This document shows, in pieces, positions 59,521-64,000 of a stretch of DNA of 64,000 bases. The position numbers and the translations under genes were made by a program. This DNA comes from JBFJKD01 sp041600415 (GTDB lineage: Bacteria > Pseudomonadota > Gammaproteobacteria > Pseudomonadales > Porticoccaceae). The stretch spans positions 186,001 to 250,000 of the forward strand of contig JBFIKF010000003.1 of the NCBI GenBank assembly GCA_041600415.1. Reading direction: 5' to 3'. The notes under the pieces were generated by a model that was not told where the DNA came from, searched no databases, and saw only the letters and a program-made list of their open reading frames with translations. Within the stretch, counting starts at the first letter, position 1. The number at the start of each line of letters is the position of its first letter.

Positions 59521-61263
59521 ATGCGTATTCGCGATTTGCTGAATCAACACGTAGCGTCGGCCATGGCTGCGACTGGCATCCCGGTTGATTGCCTGCCCCA
59601 GATCACCGCCAGTACACGACCAGAATTTGGCGACTTTCAGGTGAACGGCGTGCTGGGTGCCGCGAAAAAACTGGGGGTTAAACCAAGGGAGCTGGCCCAG
59701 TCGGTTATCGATAACCTCGACCTAGAAAACGTCGCCGATGAACTCAGCATCGCTGGCCCGGGGTTTATTAACATTCGCCTCTCCTGTGACTTTCTGTCCA
59801 CAGCACTCAACGCCGTGGCCCGCGATCAACAGTTGGGTGTCACCAGCGCGCAGCCCGCGCAAACCGTGGTGGTGGATTATTCTTCGCCGAATCTTGCCAA
59901 AGAAATGCACGTGGGTCATCTGCGCAGCACCATCATCGGCGACGCGGTGACCCGCGTACTCGAATACCTGGGACAGCGGGTGATTCGTCAAAATCACATG
60001 GGCGACTGGGGTACTCAGTTCGGTATGCTGATCGCCGAACTCGAGGAAAAACTGGGTAAGGATGCGCAGCCGGAACTGGCGCTGAAAGATCTGGAACTCT
60101 TCTACCAACAGGCCAAACAACATTTCGACGAGGACCAGGTGTTCGCCGAAAAAGCCCGTCAATACGTCGTGAAATTACAATCTGGCGACCGCCATTGCCT
60201 GACGTTATGGCAGCAGTTTATCGATATTTCCACCGCCCACAGCGAGGCCCTTTATCGGCAACTGAACGTCACACTCGAGCCCTGCGATGTAAAACCGGAA
60301 AGCGCCTATAACGCAATGTTGAGCGGTGTAGTAACAGACCTGGAGAATCAGGGCCTCGCGCACATTGATCAGGGCGCTACGGTGGTTTTCGTACCGGAAC
60401 TCGCGGATAAAAATGGTAATCCCAGTCCGGTGATTGTCAGGAAATCGGACGGCGGTTATCTGTACGCCACCACCGACCTTGCCGCCCTGCAGTATCGCTG
60501 CGCGACACTGCACGCCGACCGTATTATGTATTTTATCGACGCGCGGCAGTCACTACATATGCAACAGATTTTCGTCGTCGCACGCAAGGCTGGTTATGTG
60601 CCTGCCGACGTCAGCCTCGAACATTTGCCCTTTGGCACCATGATGGGCGAGGACGGTAAACCCTTTAAGACCCGCGCTGGCGGCACGGTAAAACTGGCGG
60701 ATTTACTACACGAAGCAGTGCTGCGGGCGGAAAACCTGATCGAACAAAAAAACCCTGACCTGTCTCCGGCCGAGCGCCGCGAGGTGGCGCGCAAGGTAGG
60801 TATCGGCGCGGTAAAATACGCCGACCTGAGTAAAACCCGCACCGTCGATTACGTATTTAACTGGTCTACCATGCTCAGTTTTGAGGGTAATACCGCACCC
60901 TACCTGCAATATGCTTACACCCGTATTCGCAGTATTTTTCGCAAGGCAGAAACAACCGAGGGCGGGCGTAGCGACGCCAACATTATGATTACCACGCCCG
61001 CGGAAAAAACACTGGGGCTGGCGCTACTCAAGTTCGACGAAACGTTACATCAGGTGGCCGCCCAGGCGTATCCGCACATTCTGTGTACTTACCTTTACGA
61101 ACTGGCCAGCGCCTATATGACGTTTTACGAACACTGCCCGATACTGGCGGCAGACGTTGCCGTTGCGACCCGGGACAGTCGCCTGCGGCTATGTGATGTC
61201 ACCGCCAGAACCCTGGCGGCGGGGCTTGAATTACTGGGTATCGAAGTGATGGAACGCATGTAA
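59521..61263 (+). CDS. argS: arginyl-tRNA synthetase ArgS
   Basis: 580 residues, class I synthetase. The HIGH motif is HVGH in NLAKEMHVGHLRSTIIGD (about 124-141). As in most bacterial ArgS proteins no strict KMSK is seen; the corresponding loop reads GEDGKPFKTRAGGTVKLADL. The C-terminal anticodon-binding domain (about 460-580) ends VARTLAAGLELLGIEVMERM-like sequence. Charges tRNA-Arg in the cytoplasm. Stand-alone gene. Confidence 0.97.
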   Translation: MRIRDLLNQHVASAMAATGIPVDCLPQITASTRPEFGDFQVNGVLGAAKKLGVKPRELAQSVIDNLDLENVADELSIAGPGFINIRLSCDFLSTALNAVARDQQLGVTSAQPAQTVVVDYSSPNLAKEMHVGHLRSTIIGDAVTRVLEYLGQRVIRQNHMGDWGTQFGMLIAELEEKLGKDAQPELALKDLELFYQQAKQHFDEDQVFAEKARQYVVKLQSGDRHCLTLWQQFIDISTAHSEALYRQLNVTLEPCDVKPESAYNAMLSGVVTDLENQGLAHIDQGATVVFVPELADKNGNPSPVIVRKSDGGYLYATTDLAALQYRCATLHADRIMYFIDARQSLHMQQIFVVARKAGYVPADVSLEHLPFGTMMGEDGKPFKTRAGGTVKLADLLHEAVLRAENLIEQKNPDLSPAERREVARKVGIGAVKYADLSKTRTVDYVFNWSTMLSFEGNTAPYLQYAYTRIRSIFRKAETTEGGRSDANIMITTPAEKTLGLALLKFDETLHQVAAQAYPHILCTYLYELASAYMTFYEHCPILAADVAVATRDSRLRLCDVTARTLAAGLELLGIEVMERM

Positions 61264-61304
61264 CTGCGGAGCGGGTGATACGCAAGGGCATTGCCCCGAG
61301 TCTT

Positions 61305-62672
61305 TCAGGGCCAGAAGCCCCGCAACAGAGCCACCTCGGCCAGACGTTCGATAGCCACCACGAGAGCTGCGGTGCGTAAATCAACCGGAAAAGTGGGCGG
61401 ACTCAATGATGACGGCTCCCCCGTGTCCCCCGCCTCGCTGGTAGTCAGCAGTGCCTGCCAGCGATCGAACACCGCATCGACACTGCGCTCCATGCGGTGC
61501 TGGAGGCGCTGGTGGATCAGTTCCAGATCCCAGCGGTGATTCTCAAGATTCTGCACCCATTCGTAGTAACTAACCGTCACGCCCCCCGCATTAGCAAGAA
61601 TATCCGGTATCACCTGCACGCCCTGTTGCGCGAGTAGTGCATCCGCCGCTGGTGTAACCGGTCCGTTCGCGGCTTCAACCACCAGTCTGGCTTTTACAGC
61701 GTCGGCATTGTGTGCACAAATTTGATTGCCCAGTGCGGCTGGCACCAGAATATCGCAAGCCAGTTCCAGCAACCCCGCATTGGTAATACTCAACGTGTCC
61801 GGCAAGCCAACCAGGGTGTCGTGCTGCGCTTTGTAGGCCAACGCGGCGTCGAGATCAATGCCCCCCTCATTGTATATCCCCCCCTGGGAATCGCTAATGC
61901 CAACAATCACTGCGCCGGACCGTGCAAACAGGCGGGCCACCACAGACCCCACATTGCCCACTCCCTGGACTATCACTTTGGCCCCCGCCAGACTATCAAG
62001 TCCCGGCACCAGACCCTTGCGGAGAAAATGTTCGGTCACCAGCCAGCAGCCACGACCAGTGGCTTCACGACGCCCGTCGGAACCACCCATACCGACCGGT
62101 TTGCCTGTTACCACCGCCAGATTGTTTTGCCCGGGATGCATAATGTCGTAGGTATCGTAGATCCAGGCCATGGTCTGTTCGTTGGTGTATAAATCGGGGG
62201 CCGGGATATCCGTGTGGGGTCCGATATTCTCGCCTAGCTCGGCGATAAAACGCCGCGTAATGCGGCGTAATTCATTAACACTTAAACTCTTTGGATCGCA
62301 TACCACGCCGCCTTTCGCACCCCCAAAGGGCACGTTTATCAGGGCGCATTTCCAGGTCATCAGCGCTGCCAACGAGCGCACTTCTTCCAGGTCCGTCGCA
62401 GCGTGGTAACGAATGCCCCCTTTACCAGGCCCCAGTGCGCGGCTGTGCAGAACCCGATACCCCTGAAACATACGCACCGACCCGTCATCCATATCGATCG
62501 GAAAATTTACCGTAATCGAGCGTTTGGGTTGCTGCAAAAAATCGACCAGTCCAGCGTCTAACGCCACGGTATATCGTAGCGCCCTGGATAAATTGACACT
62601 AATGGTGTGCAAAGGGCTGGCCTCTACGCGCTGGGCGATCGCATCGGGCGGGGTTTCGTGAAGGGAATCCAC
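61305..62672 (-). CDS. glutamate dehydrogenase (Glu/Leu/Phe/Val family)
   Basis: 455 residues. Substrate/catalytic Lys108 and Lys120 lie in TWKCALINVPFGGAKGGV, the catalytic Asp in DIPAPDLYT, and the nucleotide fold in VIVQGVGNVGSVVARLF. The GxGxxG form and acidic residue (ISDSQGG) suggest NAD+ preference, but this is not certain. It converts glutamate to 2-oxoglutarate and ammonia or the reverse. An FNR-like box lies about 155 nt upstream of the start. Confidence 0.93.
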   Translation of the reverse strand: MDSLHETPPDAIAQRVEASPLHTISVNLSRALRYTVALDAGLVDFLQQPKRSITVNFPIDMDDGSVRMFQGYRVLHSRALGPGKGGIRYHAATDLEEVRSLAALMTWKCALINVPFGGAKGGVVCDPKSLSVNELRRITRRFIAELGENIGPHTDIPAPDLYTNEQTMAWIYDTYDIMHPGQNNLAVVTGKPVGMGGSDGRREATGRGCWLVTEHFLRKGLVPGLDSLAGAKVIVQGVGNVGSVVARLFARSGAVIVGISDSQGGIYNEGGIDLDAALAYKAQHDTLVGLPDTLSITNAGLLELACDILVPAALGNQICAHNADAVKARLVVEAANGPVTPAADALLAQQGVQVIPDILANAGGVTVSYYEWVQNLENHRWDLELIHQRLQHRMERSVDAVFDRWQALLTTSEAGDTGEPSSLSPPTFPVDLRTAALVVAIERLAEVALLRGFWP

Positions 62673-62825
62673 GGCTTTAGTCCTCGGTGGGTGTTATGGG
62701 GAATATACCAATGTATTGGGCTGAACCGTCAAATGATTCTGTTTTCGGCGGATGTGCTGTAAAGCTTCATTGTATGTCAGGGACATTCGGCCATGCCGCG
62801 AAGTGTCCGTGTTTTTGATGGTCAA

Positions 62826-62839
62826 TTGATCCGTATCAT
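62826..62839. promoter_or_regulatory. FNR-like box upstream of glutamate dehydrogenase
   Basis: TTGATccgtATCAt, nine of ten matches to TTGAT-N4-ATCAA, in the gap between the DsrE-like gene and glutamate dehydrogenase, 154 nt before the latter's ATG. Confidence 0.55.
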
Positions 62840-62928
62840 CTGCGCGCAAGCGATGCCTCGACCTTTACCCAGGCTATAAACCGCGTGGTACAAAGCTGTA
62901 CCGGATTACATGGAATAGCCTGAGCAGA

Positions 62929-63372
62929 TCAGGGCCTGATATACACATAACCCTGCTTGTGTAGCTGCATGATATGTACCACACCCGCCGGGACCACGGC
63001 GACTCCGTCCAGCAGCTGTGGCTGGACACCGGTTGCGCGGGTTTGGGTATCGATAGTGTTGCCACAGGCGGTAAAGCGAATATCAAACAGCAATAAATTT
63101 GCTACCCGCTGAGCGAGCGGATTATTTTTTGTTAGCAAACTCAAACCAGGCCCCCAGGCCACCACTTCGATATCGACGTTATCAATACCCAGTGCCTTTT
63201 GCACGTTTATAGCGTTATCGAGCGCCAGCGCCTGGACGTCTTCATCGCCACTACTCACCTGGAGCACCAGTCGGTCAGGGGCGGGACCAAATTCCCCCGC
63301 CAGACTCGACCCCCACCAACCGGGCAGTACAACTATCCATAACAAAACGGTGAAACGTACTATCGTCGTCAT
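62929..63372 (-). CDS. DsrE-like periplasmic protein
   Basis: 147 residues. Signal peptide (about 1-25), AGGAG before the ATG. The DsrE/COG1416 pattern is LVLQVSSGDEDVQALALDNAINVQK and VEVVAWGPGLSLL-like sequence, with one Cys (C107, in RFTACGNTID) at the usual active position. Exported DsrE-like proteins are thought to handle sulfur or persulfide; role here unknown. Separate transcript from glutamate dehydrogenase or read-through. Confidence 0.82.
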   Translation of the reverse strand: MTTIVRFTVLLWIVVLPGWWGSSLAGEFGPAPDRLVLQVSSGDEDVQALALDNAINVQKALGIDNVDIEVVAWGPGLSLLTKNNPLAQRVANLLLFDIRFTACGNTIDTQTRATGVQPQLLDGVAVVPAGVVHIMQLHKQGYVYIRP

Positions 63373-63543
63373 GAATTTTCTCCTGGTCGGCGCTTATGGC
63401 GGTCGGAATAGCTATGCTACCATCTGCGCTTAATAGTGCGGCACCGGCGCCGGCATGTAAACGCCCTGCAGCCTGGCTCCCTGCCCACGAACGACCCCCA
63501 TATATACAGCCGATAGTCGTAAACCGCTTTTGCAGGAAAAATT

Positions 63544-64000
63544 ATGGACAAACCAATTGCACACCATGCCCAGCCTGATGCGGCCGGCTATTTCGGCCCC
63601 TATGGCGGCAGTTTTATTCCCGAAGAACTGCAAAAAATAATCGACGAAATTACCGCAGCGTATCTGGAGATTCGCGACGACCCCACATTTCAGCAACAAC
63701 TCAACGCCCTCTACGCTCACTACGTCGGACGTCCGAGTCCTATTTTTCACGCACAAAATTTATCGCGCAAATACGGCGCGGATATTTACCTCAAGCGGGA
63801 GGATCTTAATCACACCGGTGCTCACAAAATCAACCATTGCCTGGGAGAAGCGCTACTCGCTAAAAAAATGGGCAAGCGTAAGGTCATTGCCGAAACCGGC
63901 GCCGGTCAGCACGGGGTTGCGTTGGCCACGGCCGCCGCGCTCCTTGGGCTGGAGTGCGATATCTATATGGGCGAAGTCGATATTGAAAAGGAACACCCCA
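63544..64000 (+). CDS. trpB: tryptophan synthase beta chain TrpB (3' end outside window)
   Basis: 152 residues visible, cut by the window edge. FGPYGGSFIPEEL begins the conserved N-terminus; the PLP Lys95 lies in HTGAHKINHCLGEALLAKKMG, and AETGAGQHGVALATAAALLGL follows. Condenses indole and serine to tryptophan. AGGA lies seven bases before the ATG. trpF or trpA is not seen on this side, so whether it lies in a trp operon is unknown. Confidence 0.93.
   Translation, partial: MDKPIAHHAQPDAAGYFGPYGGSFIPEELQKIIDEITAAYLEIRDDPTFQQQLNALYAHYVGRPSPIFHAQNLSRKYGADIYLKREDLNHTGAHKINHCLGEALLAKKMGKRKVIAETGAGQHGVALATAAALLGLECDIYMGEVDIEKEHP

Overview
The window reads as one contiguous piece of a gammaproteobacterial chromosome, probably a marine, aerobic to facultatively anaerobic organism of the Cellvibrionales type (Spongiibacteraceae, Halieaceae or relatives). 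This is an inference from gene content: AlaA, PdxB, EpmC, TusA, YheU, BolA, OmpW, an FNR/Anr-type regulator, a complete Ccm cytochrome c maturation set and a Na+-pumping oxaloacetate decarboxylase, together with many hydrolases and acyl-CoA dehydrogenases. Most genes are moderately GC-rich, densely packed, and often joined by 1-4 nt stop/start overlaps.

Layout. 1-12.1 kb: the end of a D-aminoacylase-like gene, a membrane adenylate cyclase, an ABC-2 exporter with queF, tRNA-Gly and tRNA-Glu, msrB, alaA, pdxB, and an xni-like/epmC/gamma-glutamylcyclotransferase block. 12.1-18.7 kb: tusA, two alpha/beta hydrolases, a methyltransferase, an amidohydrolase and an HDO-type di-iron protein. 19-24.4 kb: a BASS transporter, quinol-dependent NO reductase and an acyltransferase-3/SGNH protein. 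24.7-28.6 kb: unrecognised secreted proteins and lipoproteins and an M48 peptidase. 28.7-34.1 kb: an AT-richer accessory island. 34.1-37.8 kb: three tandem paralogous acyl-CoA dehydrogenases. 38-46.7 kb: gcvR, a VIT1-type carrier and the ccm genes, interrupted by tRNA-Asp. 46.9-64 kb: an ArsS-type radical SAM/glycosyltransferase cluster, msrA, a Usp protein, a HemN-like protein with fnr, ompW, bolA, oadGAB, argS, glutamate dehydrogenase, a DsrE-like protein and the start of trpB.

The most interesting region is the minus-strand operon at 33,708-30,056. It encodes, in order, a TGT-like transglycosylase, an OGG-like HhH glycosylase, a QueC-like enzyme, a TIR-domain protein and a four-helix DUF4231/SLATT membrane protein. 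The first three families are the accessory enzymes known from type IV CBASS anti-phage operons, but no CD-NTase is present. A TIR protein occupies the place of the signal-generating enzyme. It begins Met-Gly-Gly-Gly-Gly-Gly, which makes it a candidate substrate for a QueC-like protein-conjugating enzyme. I infer a TIR-based, deazaguanine-linked, abortive-infection-type defence operon. Downstream lie two single-gene units whose borders resemble integron gene-cassette junctions.

FNR-like boxes (TTGAT-N4-ATCAA) lie upstream of the NO reductase, between usp and the hemN-like gene, upstream of ompW and upstream of glutamate dehydrogenase. With the encoded [4Fe-4S]-type FNR they suggest a local oxygen-responsive regulon. 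All function calls come from motif reading and family memory, and no database search was run.
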